A stretch of 64,000 nt of DNA from Paenibacillus sp. FSL R5-0345 (GCF_000758585.1 NZ_CP009281.1:4340001-4404000), one strand, 5' to 3'; shown: positions 1 through 9,022, counted from the first letter of the stretch. Translations and numbers: made by a program. The notes: a model not told the origin generated them from the sequence alone.

Positions 1-471
1 CCTATCTTCTCTTTGAAAGAGGATGATCACGTCCTACTACAGGAGATCCTGGGTCATGAATATACAGAACGCGAATTAATTAATATTCCATTTATCCTAT
101 CTGCGACAGGAATTACAACGCCAAGTGTAAAAGAACAGCTAGGCGGACAAGTGGATATTTTGCCTACTGTATCTAATTTATTGGGTGTATCTCTAGCGGA
201 TCATATTCATTTTGGTCAAGATTTACTAAATCAATCGACTTACAACCTACTACCTCAGCGATATTATTTGCCAACAGGCTCTTTCGTAAATAATGAAGAG
301 CTCTTCCTATCTGGCAGTGGCTTCGAGGACGGTCAGCATTATACCTTATCTGGGGATGGTAACCACACGCAACAAACTACAGAGGATGAGTTCGAACGTG
401 CTTTAAAGCTTCTCCATCTGTCAGATAGTTATGTGACACAGTTACCGGATAGAGTAATTGAGGAAAAATAA
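1..471 (+). CDS. LtaS-like sulfatase-fold phosphoglycerol transferase, C-terminal part (partial)
   Basis: The reading frame is open from the first base of the window, so this is the 3' end of a gene that begins outside. The 156 or so visible residues contain the late catalytic-domain signature of lipoteichoic acid synthases and related membrane phosphoglycerol transferases: a stretch reading IPFILS, then the QVDILPTVSNLLG segment (about residues 55-67) that packs near the metal site. These enzymes polymerise glycerol phosphate from phosphatidylglycerol on the outer membrane face. The N-terminal membrane helices and the catalytic Thr are not in the window. A TTG at 13 is in frame but is internal. 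A strong hairpin follows the stop. The family is fairly sure; which LtaS paralogue it is cannot be told. Confidence 0.8.
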   Translation, partial: PIFSLKEDDHVLLQEILGHEYTERELINIPFILSATGITTPSVKEQLGGQVDILPTVSNLLGVSLADHIHFGQDLLNQSTYNLLPQRYYLPTGSFVNNEELFLSGSGFEDGQHYTLSGDGNHTQQTTEDEFERALKLLHLSDSYVTQLPDRVIEEK

Positions 472-484
472 GCTTATTTATACC

Positions 485-525
485 AAAAACACTGCACTCA
501 CCAAATTGGCGAATGCAGTGTTTTT
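485..525. terminator. Bidirectional terminator between the ltaS-like gene and rbsB
   Basis: A perfect 12-bp inverted repeat (AAAAACACTGCA at 485-496, TGCAGTGTTTTT at 514-525) carries an A-run on the left and a T-run on the right. It can therefore act on both converging genes. Confidence 0.85.
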
Positions 526-539
526 CTATAACCGTTTAT

Positions 540-1457
540 TTATTCTTTTACAACCAGTTTAAGAGGTGCGGCTATCAGTTGTTCAACCGTCTTGCCATCT
601 AACACATCTTTCGCTGCTTGAATCGCTAACTGTCCAATTAATGCAGGCTGTTGAGCAACAGTACCTGTCAGTTTACCCGCCTCTATGGATTTGAGTGCAT
701 CTTCATTACCATCAAAACCAATGACAGGGATATTCTTACCTGAACTTTGAATCGCTTCAATAGCTCCCAGAGCCATTTCATCATTATGAGCGAAGACCGC
801 TTGTACATCTGGGTTTCCTTGGAGCAGGTTCTCCATAACAGTCAACCCTTTCGTACGGTCAAAGTCTGCGGTTTGCTTCGCAATCACATCAAGCTCAGTG
901 TCGGCGATTTCATGGAATCCTTTCCCACGTTCACGAGTGGCTGAAGCTCCTGGTGATCCCTCAAGCTCAATAACCTTTGCACCTTTTCCAAGCTGCTCAA
1001 CAATATATTCTGCCGCCATTGATCCACCTTTTACATTATCAGAGGCAACAAGGGCTTTTATATCTCCCTTATCTGCAGAACGGTCCAACGTAATGACTGG
1101 AATACTTAAACTGTTCGCCGTTTGAACAACCGTCGAGATCGCTGAAGAGTCAACTGGATTGATTAACAGCGCATTTACACCTTTTTGCATTAAATCTTCA
1201 ATGTCATTACTTTGCTTGGCCGAATCATTCTGCGCATCGATAACGAGAACTTCCATGCCTAACTTCTTAGCTTCTGCCAAAACTCCATCTTTAACGGATA
1301 CAAAGAACGGATTATTCAGGGTAGATATGGATAATCCAATCTTCATATTCCCCGGACCCCCACCGCTGCTAGGCTTAGCCCACTCTGGAGGCTCTAAGGA
1401 ACAACCCGTCATAAGAATCAATAGTAAGGAAGTAAAAATTAATGTGAGCTTTTTCAT
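540..1457 (-). CDS. rbsB: Ribose ABC transporter, substrate-binding lipoprotein RbsB
   Basis: This is a 305-residue extracellular sugar-binding protein of the periplasmic-binding-protein type I fold. It begins with a lipoprotein signal peptide whose lipobox is LMTGC (Cys19), so it should be anchored on the outer face of the membrane. The start of the mature domain reads IGLSISTLNNPFFVSVKDG, a classic ribose/galactose-binder opening, and the hinge motif AHNDEMALGA is present. It delivers ribose to the RbsA-RbsC transporter. It is the last gene of rbsRKDACB, 12 bp after rbsC, with a GGGGG ribosome binding site, and a strong hairpin follows its stop. Family-wide, ribose specificity is inferred mainly from the operon. 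Confidence 0.93.
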   Translation of the reverse strand: MKKLTLIFTSLLLILMTGCSLEPPEWAKPSSGGGPGNMKIGLSISTLNNPFFVSVKDGVLAEAKKLGMEVLVIDAQNDSAKQSNDIEDLMQKGVNALLINPVDSSAISTVVQTANSLSIPVITLDRSADKGDIKALVASDNVKGGSMAAEYIVEQLGKGAKVIELEGSPGASATRERGKGFHEIADTELDVIAKQTADFDRTKGLTVMENLLQGNPDVQAVFAHNDEMALGAIEAIQSSGKNIPVIGFDGNEDALKSIEAGKLTGTVAQQPALIGQLAIQAAKDVLDGKTVEQLIAAPLKLVVKE

Positions 1458-1469
1458 GTCGAATCCCCC

Positions 1470-2438
1470 TTATACGGCTTTCTTACGGTCTATGAGCACA
1501 GCAATCGCAATAACGATCCCTTTAACTACCATTTGGTAAAATGATGATACGCCGAGCAAGTTCAAGCCATTGTTCAGAATCCCGATAATAAGGGCACCAA
1601 TCAATGTACCAACAATACGTCCACGACCACCCGTTAAGCTCGTCCCCCCTAATACTACAGCCGCAATCGCATCTAACTCATAGGATGTTCCTGCTGTTGG
1701 TTGTGCTGAGTTCAATCTAGAGGTCAAGATAGCCCCTGCCAATGCGGATAACATACCGGTTAAGGAATAGATCATTATTTTGATGCGGTCTACTTTAATC
1801 CCTGAAATAATGGATGCTTTCTCATTCCCCCCAATGGCATACGTTTTACGGCCAAATGGCGTTTTATGAAGTACAATCCACAGGACAGCGAATACGATAA
1901 TCATCGTGATAGCAGGTACAGGTATTCCTAGTAAATATCCACGGCCAAACAATTGAAACGTCATGCTGTCACCTAGACCAGTGATCGGATTACCGTCTGT
2001 GTATACAAGCGTTAGCCCGCGGAAAATAGTCATGGTCGCCAACGTAGCGATAAAGGGTGCCATTCTGCCTTTCGTAATCATTAGACCGTTGACCATCCCC
2101 ATCAGTCCACCCGCTAAACAGCCCACAATAATAGCTAAGATCGGATCCCAGCCTGACAACATCAAGTTGGCTGTGAAAGCACTGGATAAGGCTAGAATAG
2201 AACCTACTGATAAATCAATGCCACCCGTTAGAATAACAAAGGTCATCCCAAAAGCGATAAGCGCATTAATTGCGACTTGTCTAAGCAAGTTCAGTATATT
2301 AAGAGGTTCCATAAAGCTTGGGTTCAACACGGTTACGATAATTATTAGAATGATTAGCCCTAGTAATGGCCCTAATTTCTGTGTGATTTGCCCGATTTGG
2401 AAACCTTTCTTTACACTCTCATCTTTGATAGTAGTCAT
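1470..2438 (-). CDS. rbsC: Ribose ABC transporter permease RbsC
   Basis: This 322-residue, very hydrophobic membrane protein of the BPD_transp_2 family has about eight to ten transmembrane segments. The conserved blocks GIDLSVGSILALS (about residues 71-83) and AVVLGGTSLTGGRGRIVGT (about 260-278) are typical of RbsC/AraH/XylH permeases. It forms the ribose channel and couples to the double ATPase RbsA. It starts 2 bp after the rbsA stop, with a GGGGGG Shine-Dalgarno inside the end of rbsA, so translation of the two is probably coupled. The length fits the family. No lesions are seen. Confidence 0.94.
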   Translation of the reverse strand: MTTIKDESVKKGFQIGQITQKLGPLLGLIILIIIVTVLNPSFMEPLNILNLLRQVAINALIAFGMTFVILTGGIDLSVGSILALSSAFTANLMLSGWDPILAIIVGCLAGGLMGMVNGLMITKGRMAPFIATLATMTIFRGLTLVYTDGNPITGLGDSMTFQLFGRGYLLGIPVPAITMIIVFAVLWIVLHKTPFGRKTYAIGGNEKASIISGIKVDRIKIMIYSLTGMLSALAGAILTSRLNSAQPTAGTSYELDAIAAVVLGGTSLTGGRGRIVGTLIGALIIGILNNGLNLLGVSSFYQMVVKGIVIAIAVLIDRKKAV

Positions 2439-2440
2439 TA

Positions 2441-3922
2441 CTATTGCCCCCCTGTAGCTAACGTCATGATTTTTTCTTGCGTAGCTTCTTGTTGTGTAAG
2501 TTCTCCACTGATTTCCCCTTCATGAACAACTACGATGCGGTCACTCATCCCTAGGACTTCAGGGAGTTCTGAGGATACCATAATAATGGCGACGCCACGT
2601 TCGGTTAATTCGTTCATTAACTGATAGATCTCCCGTTTTGCCCCTACGTCGACACCGCGTGTAGGTTCATCGAGGATAAGAACACTGAGGCCAATACCAA
2701 TCCATTTGGCGATAACTACTTTTTGTTGATTACCTCCAGATAAATTTCGCACCAAAGTCGATGAGGACTGCGTTTTGATGTGTAGCCGCTTAATGAGCAT
2801 GTCCACAAATTCTTGTTCTTTCTTATCAATGATTACGCCCTTGGGGGCAAAGCTATATAAATTCGTCAGCACCATATTATCTCGAATCGAGAAATCAAGG
2901 ACTAACCCCTCATCTTTGCGGTCCTCTGTAACGAAGCCGATTCCAGCCTGCATAGCATCATTGGGATTTCGAATGGTAACCTTCTGTCCCTTCACCCAGA
3001 TTTCACCCTGATCTAGTGATTCCAATCCGAATAAGGTTCTCATCATTTCTGTACGTCCTGATCCCATTAATCCGGAGAATCCTATGATTTCACCAGCTCG
3101 TACTGAGAAATTAGCATTTTTAAATTGGCCTTTCTTTGAAGCATTCTTAACTTCAAGAACAACTCCTCCAGGTTTAGAAGTTCGCTCAGGGAACCGATCT
3201 GTTAATTCACGACCTACCATCTTCCGAACTACATCGTCAAAATTAGTCTCAGGAATGGGCTTCGTGTCTACGGTTTTCCCGTCCCGCATAACGGTGATTC
3301 GATCACATATCGTAAAAATCTCTTCCATCCGGTGCGAAATATAGACGATAGAGACGCCTTCTTTCTTCAGTGAGGCAATGACTTCGAATAGTTTCTGTAT
3401 TTCTCTCTCGGTTAATGCAGCGGTGGGCTCGTCCATGACAATAACTTTTGCATGTGTCATAAGCGCTTTAGCTATCTCAATCATTTGTTTTTCACCTACC
3501 GAACATTCCCCCGCCTCTTGGTTCAAAGGAATGGTCACAGAGAGCTTAGCAAACTGTTCATTTGCTAACGCTTTCATCTCTTTCCTATTTAACAGGCCGA
3601 ATTTGGATGTTCGTTCCTTGCCAATAAACAGATTATCCAGAACCGTCATATCCGGCCACACATTTAGCTCCTGATGGATAAATGCAATTCCATATTGTTC
3701 TGCCTCTTTGGGATTCGTAAAGTATTTCTCCTGATCATCTATACGAATCGTTCCTTGGTCACGTTGGTGCAGACCAATCAGAATATTCATGAGTGTAGAC
3801 TTACCTGCGCCATTCTCACCCATCAGGGCATGGACTTCACCGTCCTTGAGTTCAAAATCCACACCGGTCAATACTCGGTTAGCGCCAAAAGACTTATGAA
3901 TATCTTTCATCGTAATGTGCAT
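2441..3922 (-). CDS. rbsA: Ribose ABC transporter, tandem ATP-binding protein RbsA
   Basis: This 493-residue ATPase contains two fused ABC domains. The N-terminal domain has Walker A GENGAGKST (about residues 35-43), a degenerate signature CSVGEKQM and Walker B VIVMDEPTAAL. The C-terminal domain has the degenerate Walker A GLMGSGRTE, which is normal for this family, the signature LSGGNQQKV and Walker B LILDEPTRGVD. It powers ribose uptake through RbsC. It follows rbsD by 18 bp. The AAGGGGG ribosome binding site is 10 bases from the ATG at 3922. Length and motif set match RbsA proteins of Bacillus and E. coli. Confidence 0.95.
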   Translation of the reverse strand: MHITMKDIHKSFGANRVLTGVDFELKDGEVHALMGENGAGKSTLMNILIGLHQRDQGTIRIDDQEKYFTNPKEAEQYGIAFIHQELNVWPDMTVLDNLFIGKERTSKFGLLNRKEMKALANEQFAKLSVTIPLNQEAGECSVGEKQMIEIAKALMTHAKVIVMDEPTAALTEREIQKLFEVIASLKKEGVSIVYISHRMEEIFTICDRITVMRDGKTVDTKPIPETNFDDVVRKMVGRELTDRFPERTSKPGGVVLEVKNASKKGQFKNANFSVRAGEIIGFSGLMGSGRTEMMRTLFGLESLDQGEIWVKGQKVTIRNPNDAMQAGIGFVTEDRKDEGLVLDFSIRDNMVLTNLYSFAPKGVIIDKKEQEFVDMLIKRLHIKTQSSSTLVRNLSGGNQQKVVIAKWIGIGLSVLILDEPTRGVDVGAKREIYQLMNELTERGVAIIMVSSELPEVLGMSDRIVVVHEGEISGELTQQEATQEKIMTLATGGQ

Positions 3923-3940
3923 ACACTTCGAACCCCCTTC

Positions 3941-4339
3941 TTATCCAAAATAGACCCCGGCTTGCAGAATGCAGTTTGCATACGGCTTAGCTTCACCCGT
4001 GCGAATAATAACCTTAGCTTGCTGGGTTAGTTGTTTAAATTGCTCATGTGAATACGCTTCTATGGGTATTTCCTTAAACTTATTATTTAAGTATTGAGAA
4101 GTAGCTTTATTGTCCGTAGCTAATTCTTCTGCCACAATTACCTTTTCGATGACCATATCCTCTGAAATGATATCAACGATATCTTGGAAACTAGGAACCC
4201 CTAGTTTAATCGCGAGATCAATCTTCGGAACACCAGGTGGAACTGGAAGCCCAACGTCTGCGATGACAATTGTATCGGTGTGACCTAAATCCGTAAGCAC
4301 TTTGGAAATATGGCTGTTTAATATCCCGTGTTTCTTCAT
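3941..4339 (-). CDS. rbsD: D-ribose pyranase RbsD
   Basis: This 132-residue cytoplasmic enzyme interconverts the pyranose and furanose forms of ribose, so that imported sugar can be phosphorylated by RbsK. The N-terminal motif MKKHGILNSHISKVL includes the catalytic His of the family (about residue 10), followed by the GHTDTIVIADVGLPVP block; the C-terminal YANCILQAGV motif is also present. The ATG lies 2 bp after the rbsK stop, with a GGTGGAGG ribosome binding site inside rbsK. The length is exactly that expected for RbsD. Confidence 0.95.
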   Translation of the reverse strand: MKKHGILNSHISKVLTDLGHTDTIVIADVGLPVPPGVPKIDLAIKLGVPSFQDIVDIISEDMVIEKVIVAEELATDNKATSQYLNNKFKEIPIEAYSHEQFKQLTQQAKVIIRTGEAKPYANCILQAGVYFG

Positions 4340-4341
4340 AG

Positions 4342-5220
4342 CTACATATTCGCCTCCACCTCTGCTCTTGTTGGCATACCACCTTGAGCACCAAATTTAG
4401 TAACGGATAAAGATGCCGCTCGATTGGCAAACTTTACACTATCCAGAATGGAGCTGCCTTCAGCTAACGCAACTGCAAATGCCGCATTAAAAGTATCTCC
4501 AGCTCCAGTCGTATCTATAGCATTCACTTTGTAAGTAGGAACCAGAACTTCTTGTTCACCATCATAAAATCGCACGCCATTGCTTCCCTCTGTGATAAAC
4601 AGCTTGTTGGGATATTTCCGTAAGGCATCAGCAGTACTCATCTTAGGGAATAAAATTGTACATTCATGTTCGTTAGGTGTTAGATAAGCAGCCTTTTCTA
4701 TAATCGTGTCACTGATAGGACGAGCAGGTGCCGGATTAAGCAGCATAGGTACATTAAATTTATGGCAAAGCTCACTTACATAAGATACTGTTTCTTCAGG
4801 TATTTCTTGTTGGATTAGCACCATATCAGAGCCTTTAATAACATCAAGCGCTCGCTCAACTAAAGCAGGAGTAACGAAATCATTTGCTCCCTTTACAACG
4901 ATAATGCTATTATCACCTTCTGCTAAAATGATGTGGGCTGTCCCGCTTTCGGTATGTGTAACCGGTTCCACATTTGTGATAAGAACCCGATTTCTCTTTA
5001 GATTATCCATGATCTCCTTACCATAGAAATCTTCACCTACACAACCAACCATCGTAACTTCGGCCCCTAGACGCGAAGCTGCCACAGCCTGATTCGCCCC
5101 CTTACCTCCTGGAACGGTAGCGAAGCTCTCACCTAGAACAGTCTCCCCTGCATGAGGCCGCTTGGATGAAGTCACCACCAAATCCATTGAACAGCTTCCA
5201 ATGACACAAATCTTAGCCAT
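4342..5220 (-). CDS. rbsK: Ribokinase RbsK
   Basis: This is a PfkB-family sugar kinase of about 292 residues that converts ribose to ribose 5-phosphate. The N-terminal ribose-binding motif GSCSMDLVV, the substrate-lid sequence VPGGKGANQAVAASRLG (about residues 40-56) and the C-terminal anion-hole/catalytic-base motif IDTTGAGDTFNAAF are all present. The frame extends to 5229 with TTG and ATG codons. The ATG at 5220 is preferred because it gives the usual MAKICVIG beginning and sits about 9 bases after GAAAGG. It lies between rbsR and rbsD in the operon. Confidence 0.94.
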   Translation of the reverse strand: MAKICVIGSCSMDLVVTSSKRPHAGETVLGESFATVPGGKGANQAVAASRLGAEVTMVGCVGEDFYGKEIMDNLKRNRVLITNVEPVTHTESGTAHIILAEGDNSIIVVKGANDFVTPALVERALDVIKGSDMVLIQQEIPEETVSYVSELCHKFNVPMLLNPAPARPISDTIIEKAAYLTPNEHECTILFPKMSTADALRKYPNKLFITEGSNGVRFYDGEQEVLVPTYKVNAIDTTGAGDTFNAAFAVALAEGSSILDSVKFANRAASLSVTKFGAQGGMPTRAEVEANM

Positions 5221-5247
5221 GTTCATCAACCTTTCTTATGTCGTCAT

Positions 5248-6228
5248 CTATGCTTTACTTCTTGTTGTTTCCCGCTCCACAAAGCTGACGGGTAATTGAA
5301 TGATTTTATCTTCTACCTTATCTTGCTCAATTAACTTAATAAGTAAACCCGCCGCTTCTCGGCCCATGTCATGTGCTGGCTGACGAATAGTGGATAACGA
5401 AGGTGACAAAAGACTGCTAAGCGGGATATCATCAAATCCAATAATTTGGAGATCCTGTGGCACTCTTTTACCTAAGCGATGTGCTTCATGAATCACTGCC
5501 GTCGCTACGATGTCATTACTGGCAATTACACCGTCTGTATCTATATATTTATCAAATAACTCTACAGCCCATTGTTCTGCTTCTGTGTGGGAGAACGATG
5601 ATGTCTGGATCACATGATAAGTGATTCCCATCTCATCAAGCACTTCTATCGCACCTTGAAATCGATCCTGCGCCGGTTTAATATGTGCCGGTCCTTGCAT
5701 CACTGTAATCTTAGTGCTTCCCCGTGCAATGATTTCTTGAGCAGCAAGGCGTCCGCCCTTTCTGCCATCTGCGTATACGGAGGGACTGTCATTAGAAGTA
5801 CGGTCAAGAAATACAACCGGGATTTTCAAGTTAGAGTAGATATCTTTTTCAGGAAAATTAGTGGATGAGATCATGCCAATGACATTATTTTGGATAAAGG
5901 TTTGAATATAATCCAATTCCTTTTCTTCGTTCTCATCGCTATTCCCAAAGATAATGCGATAACCATGCTCCTGCATCCGATCTTCTATCCCACGTGCTAA
6001 TTGCGGGAAGAATGGGTTCGTAATGTCAGGTAATAGAAGTCCGATTAATTTGGATTTCCGTTTGTACAAAGATCTTGCAACCTCATTAGGGGTATAATTC
6101 ATTTCTTTGATCGCTGCTTCAACCTTTTTTCGAGTATCGATATTAACATAACCAGATTCATTTATAACTCTTGAAACGGTTGCTACCGACACCCCAGCTA
6201 TTTTTGCAACATCTTTAATCGTCATCAT
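5248..6228 (-). CDS. rbsR: Ribose operon repressor RbsR (LacI family)
   Basis: This is a 326-residue LacI/GalR-type regulator. The N-terminal helix-turn-helix reads TIKDVAKIAGVSVATVSRVI, followed by the hinge helix that inserts into the minor groove, then a ribose-binding-protein-like effector domain ending in the IGFDDIPLSSLLSP and STIRQPAHDMG motifs of the family. It is the first gene of the rbs operon, so it probably represses its own transcription until ribose is present. A perfect palindrome with a central CG lies 19-32 bp upstream of its start and is the obvious operator. The start ATG follows GGGGGATGA. Confidence 0.92.
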   Translation of the reverse strand: MMTIKDVAKIAGVSVATVSRVINESGYVNIDTRKKVEAAIKEMNYTPNEVARSLYKRKSKLIGLLLPDITNPFFPQLARGIEDRMQEHGYRIIFGNSDENEEKELDYIQTFIQNNVIGMISSTNFPEKDIYSNLKIPVVFLDRTSNDSPSVYADGRKGGRLAAQEIIARGSTKITVMQGPAHIKPAQDRFQGAIEVLDEMGITYHVIQTSSFSHTEAEQWAVELFDKYIDTDGVIASNDIVATAVIHEAHRLGKRVPQDLQIIGFDDIPLSSLLSPSLSTIRQPAHDMGREAAGLLIKLIEQDKVEDKIIQLPVSFVERETTRSKA

Positions 6229-6246
6229 TCATTTCATCCCCCAATG

Positions 6247-6260
6247 TGTAACCGGTTACA
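6247..6260. promoter_or_regulatory. RbsR operator candidate
   Basis: TGTAACCGGTTACA is a perfect 14-bp palindrome with the central CG typical of LacI-family sites. It lies directly upstream of the rbsR ribosome binding site. Binding by RbsR is inferred from position and symmetry. Confidence 0.75.
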
Positions 6261-6284
6261 TGTATTACATAAATTAGAGTATCA

Positions 6285-6298
6285 TAAAACCGTTTTCA
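6285..6298 (-). promoter_or_regulatory. cre-like site (CcpA) upstream of the rbs operon
   Basis: Read on the minus strand, TGAAAACGGTTTTA matches the catabolite-responsive-element pattern TGWAANCGNTNWCA at 13 of 14 positions. It lies about 25 bp further upstream than the RbsR palindrome. This suggests carbon catabolite repression of ribose uptake. Confidence 0.5.
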
Positions 6299-6333
6299 TT
6301 ACAAATATTTTTCTGTTCCAATATATAACAAAA

Positions 6334-6356
6334 GATATCGACAAGACATCGATATC
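6334..6356 (-). terminator. Terminator after the 6367-6762 VOC gene
   Basis: The inverted repeat GATATCGA / TCGATATC (6334-6341 and 6349-6356, 7-base loop) is followed on the minus strand by a short T-rich stretch. It lies just downstream of the VOC gene stop. Confidence 0.5.
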
Positions 6357-6366
6357 CTTAAAAAAG

Positions 6367-6762
6367 CTAATAAACCAGCTCACAATCATGGTGTTCCCAT
6401 ACATCAAATAAATTACCATCCAAATCTTCAAAGACAAAAAACTTCCCATATTCTCCTTCATCGCTAATGTTTCCGGCTTTCACATCTTCTGAAACTAAAT
6501 ACTGATGAAGGGTTGAGATATCATTTGTAAAGAAAGTGATCACCCATCTTTTTTTATCCCTTACCTCGAATACAGCTCTCGAATCATGATCACTTTGAGT
6601 TAAACATAGGATCGGTCTATTATCCCTAAATAAGCTTAAGTTGCCTTCTCTCCGATCTCTTATATTAAAGCCAAAATGTTTCACAAACCAAGCTGCAGAC
6701 TTCTCTAAATCTTCTACAGGAATCACATTATAAGCAATCCCTAGGATTCTTCCTACTTCCAT
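6367..6762 (-). CDS. VOC-family (glyoxalase/bleomycin-resistance-like) protein
   Basis: This protein of about 131 residues is built of the paired beta-alpha-beta-beta-beta units of the vicinal-oxygen-chelate fold. It opens with a YNVIPVEDLEKSAAWFVKHFGF motif of the lyase/dioxygenase superfamily and closes with GKFFVFEDLDGNLFDVWE, where the final Glu is a usual metal or substrate position. The frame stays open to a TTG at 6819, overlapping the stop of the upstream DinB gene. The ATG at 6762 is preferred because GGGGGGGGAT sits just ahead of it. It is probably co-transcribed with the DinB-like gene. The substrate is unknown. Confidence 0.78.
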   Translation of the reverse strand: MEVGRILGIAYNVIPVEDLEKSAAWFVKHFGFNIRDRREGNLSLFRDNRPILCLTQSDHDSRAVFEVRDKKRWVITFFTNDISTLHQYLVSEDVKAGNISDEGEYGKFFVFEDLDGNLFDVWEHHDCELVY

Positions 6763-6815
6763 TGAATCCCCCCCCAAGTTGCTGATCCCACTAGTGTTGA
6801 TCCGATTTAATGACT

Positions 6816-7283
6816 TCAATCTGCAAATCGATTTAATAGTTTTATAGTATTGAAATGCATCCCTTCATGGTAAAGCGTGAAATTTATGAATTCTCCGATA
6901 GTATTTAATGTTAATCCACTACCGGTTGTAAGAGGGGTCACTTGCTCACTTAAGCGATTGTTCATAGCTTCCCTGATACGTTTGGGTTGCTCCGAAAGCA
7001 TCTCGATTAACACTTCAAGTGTTGGTGGCTTCTCGCTCCACTCTGCAGGTTTTGTCCCTTTCGCAAATAATCGTTCAAAGCTTTCCGGCAATTGCATAAG
7101 CTCCCTAGCGGAATGAAAAGCAAACTTCTCTTGCACCAAATAAATATGTCCCAAGTTCCATCTGATGTTGTTATTGAAACCTTCTGGAATGATATCTAGC
7201 GTTTCCTCGGAAAGCTCTTCAACTGCACGAACAGTAACACTACGCACAAATTCAATTTGTTTGAACACGATTGTATCCATCAT
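6816..7283 (-). CDS. DinB-family (DfsB-type) metal-binding four-helix protein
   Basis: This protein of about 155 residues resembles the DinB/YfiT superfamily, four-helix bundles that bind a metal through three histidines. The candidate ligands are His in WNLGHIYLVQ (about residue 45) and the two His of LYHEGMHFN near the C-terminus, both at expected places. Known members include bacillithiol-dependent transferases and damage-inducible proteins of unknown activity. Tandem ATG codons at 7283 and 7280 follow GGGAGGGG, so the upstream in-frame start at 7307 is not used here. It probably forms an operon with the VOC gene that follows. Confidence 0.75.
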   Translation of the reverse strand: MMDTIVFKQIEFVRSVTVRAVEELSEETLDIIPEGFNNNIRWNLGHIYLVQEKFAFHSARELMQLPESFERLFAKGTKPAEWSEKPPTLEVLIEMLSEQPKRIREAMNNRLSEQVTPLTTGSGLTLNTIGEFINFTLYHEGMHFNTIKLLNRFAD

Positions 7284-7345
7284 AACCCCTCCCCATTTTT
7301 CATCCATAGTTTACCATAAGATTATCTTCAATTTCCTAAAAATGA

Positions 7346-8251
7346 TTATATATTTATTGATATTTGCTTCATGACGAGCTTAATAAATGACTGAATATAA
7401 CTCACCTTAAGCTCCTTCTTTCTGTAGCCCATCCATATCGAATGATTAGAGACTACATTTTCCACATCAACCTTGGCTAACGTCCCCTGTTCAAGATAAG
7501 GCTTAGCTAACAAAGCGGATACAAAACTAACCCCATACCCGGCAATCACAGCTTGAATAACCTCATTCACTCCATTAAATTGAAGCTCAACTCTTGGCTG
7601 TTGTACCTTTTTTTCTTCACATATTCGAACAAGTCTCTCTCTAGCTGCACTGCCTTCCTCTCTCATAATAAATGCTTCAGACATCACTTCTTCAAAGCTA
7701 ACCTGCTGCTTAGCAAAAGGGTGCTTAGAAGCGACCACGAACACATACTCGTCCTTGTATAACTCCCGATATTCAAATATGTCTGTATGATGCGAAGGGA
7801 ACTCCATATCACTGTAAATCGCCACGTCCGCTTCAAAGCTTTTTAATTGTTCCATCACTTCCTGAGAATTAGTAGTAGTGATTTGAATTTTTACTTCCGG
7901 AAAAGATTGTTTGAATAATGACGCCCACCTCGGAATGAGGATACTTGTAGCCAGATAATTACCTGCGATCCGAATTTGACCCTCAGGAAATTTGTGATGA
8001 TTCTCAATGATCTGCTGTACTTGTTCACCCATGGCAAATAACTTCTCAAGGGGATCGATCAGTCTTTTTCCAATCGGTGTAAGTACCATCCTCTTTCCTT
8101 TGACCTCTAATAATAAAATTTGATTCTCCCGTTCAAACTTACGGATCTGCGCAGATATAGCGGGTTGACTGATATGTAAACGTTCAGAAGCTTTGGTCAC
8201 ACTGCCTGTTATCGCCACGTAGTAAAACAATTTTAATACATGAAAGTTCAT
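7346..8251 (-). CDS. LysR-family transcriptional regulator
   Basis: This 301-residue regulator has an N-terminal winged helix (FYYVAITGSVTKASERLHIS, then QPAISAQIRKFE, about residues 9-40). A periplasmic-binding-protein-like effector domain runs from about residue 90 to the end. It belongs to the CysL/YwfK/CbbR-like branch, judging by the LTPIGKRL transition. It is divergent from the histidine phosphatase at 8405, 153 bp away, a typical LysR arrangement, so that gene or its own promoter is the likely target. The effector is unknown. Confidence 0.88.
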   Translation of the reverse strand: MNFHVLKLFYYVAITGSVTKASERLHISQPAISAQIRKFERENQILLLEVKGKRMVLTPIGKRLIDPLEKLFAMGEQVQQIIENHHKFPEGQIRIAGNYLATSILIPRWASLFKQSFPEVKIQITTTNSQEVMEQLKSFEADVAIYSDMEFPSHHTDIFEYRELYKDEYVFVVASKHPFAKQQVSFEEVMSEAFIMREEGSAARERLVRICEEKKVQQPRVELQFNGVNEVIQAVIAGYGVSFVSALLAKPYLEQGTLAKVDVENVVSNHSIWMGYRKKELKVSYIQSFIKLVMKQISINI

Positions 8252-8316
8252 CGTGATATCTTCCTAACCATATAAAATAAAATCATTATTCAAGAAGCTT
8301 CGTTTCTTACTATAAC

Positions 8317-8329
8317 CATACATTATGGA
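8317..8329. promoter_or_regulatory. Short inverted repeat in the LysR / phosphatase divergent region
   Basis: CCATA-CAT-TATGG is a 13-bp interrupted palindrome about midway between the two divergent starts. It is a candidate LysR-type binding site; only symmetry and position support it. Confidence 0.3.
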
Positions 8330-8404
8330 TGCTAACTATTATATATTGTTTATTTATATTTTTTTATCCTATACTTACAACTATTCATAAGGGAGGTTTC
8401 GTTA

Positions 8405-9022
8405 ATGAAGGAGACAGTATTATTCTTAACCCGGCATGGACAAACCGAATGGAATTTGCAACAACGGATGCAGGGGCATCAAAATTCGGCACTTACAGCG
8501 TTAGGTGAGCAACAGGCTGAATGGTTGAGAGATCGTTTGGAAGGCGAAAATTTAAGTGCAATTTATTCTAGTACTAGCCCAAGAGCATTGCATACTGCGC
8601 AGATTTTACGGGGAAAGCGGAGTTTATCCATTCAACAGGATGCTTCTTTAATGGAAATTAACATGGGCATTTGGGAAGGAATGAACACGGATCAGATTGA
8701 ACAAGATTATCCTTTACAATACTCTCATTTTTTCACAAGACCTGATCTATATCTCCCTCTAGCTTCAGGTGAAACCTACAGTCAGCTTGAACAAAGAGTA
8801 ACGCCGACTATAGAGCGTATCATTAACGATAACGAAGGACTTGAGGTGCTTATTGTCACTCATCGGATAACGTTAAAAGTTATAATGGCTCATTTTCTCA
8901 ATAAATCATTGCAAGAGTTAGGGGAAATGCCGGATATTCTCTCCACAGCCTTATGTAAAGTAACGCTAACTGACCATCATACTACCATTGATCTCTACGG
9001 CGATACTTCACATTATCTTTGA
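8405..9022 (+). CDS. Histidine phosphatase (phosphoglycerate-mutase-like) family protein
   Basis: This 205-residue enzyme belongs to the RHG histidine phosphatase superfamily. The phospho-accepting motif LTRHGQTEWN is at residues 8-17. The second-half histidine motif IVTHRITLKV lies at about 149-158; the usual HG is HR here. The acidic catalytic residue is probably the Glu of LMEINMGIWEG (about 84-94). Related cytoplasmic enzymes act on small phosphorylated metabolites such as phosphoserine, alpha-ribazole phosphate or sugar phosphates; which applies here is not visible. A clean GGGAGG ribosome binding site lies 8 bases before the ATG. Confidence 0.88.
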   Translation: MKETVLFLTRHGQTEWNLQQRMQGHQNSALTALGEQQAEWLRDRLEGENLSAIYSSTSPRALHTAQILRGKRSLSIQQDASLMEINMGIWEGMNTDQIEQDYPLQYSHFFTRPDLYLPLASGETYSQLEQRVTPTIERIINDNEGLEVLIVTHRITLKVIMAHFLNKSLQELGEMPDILSTALCKVTLTDHHTTIDLYGDTSHYL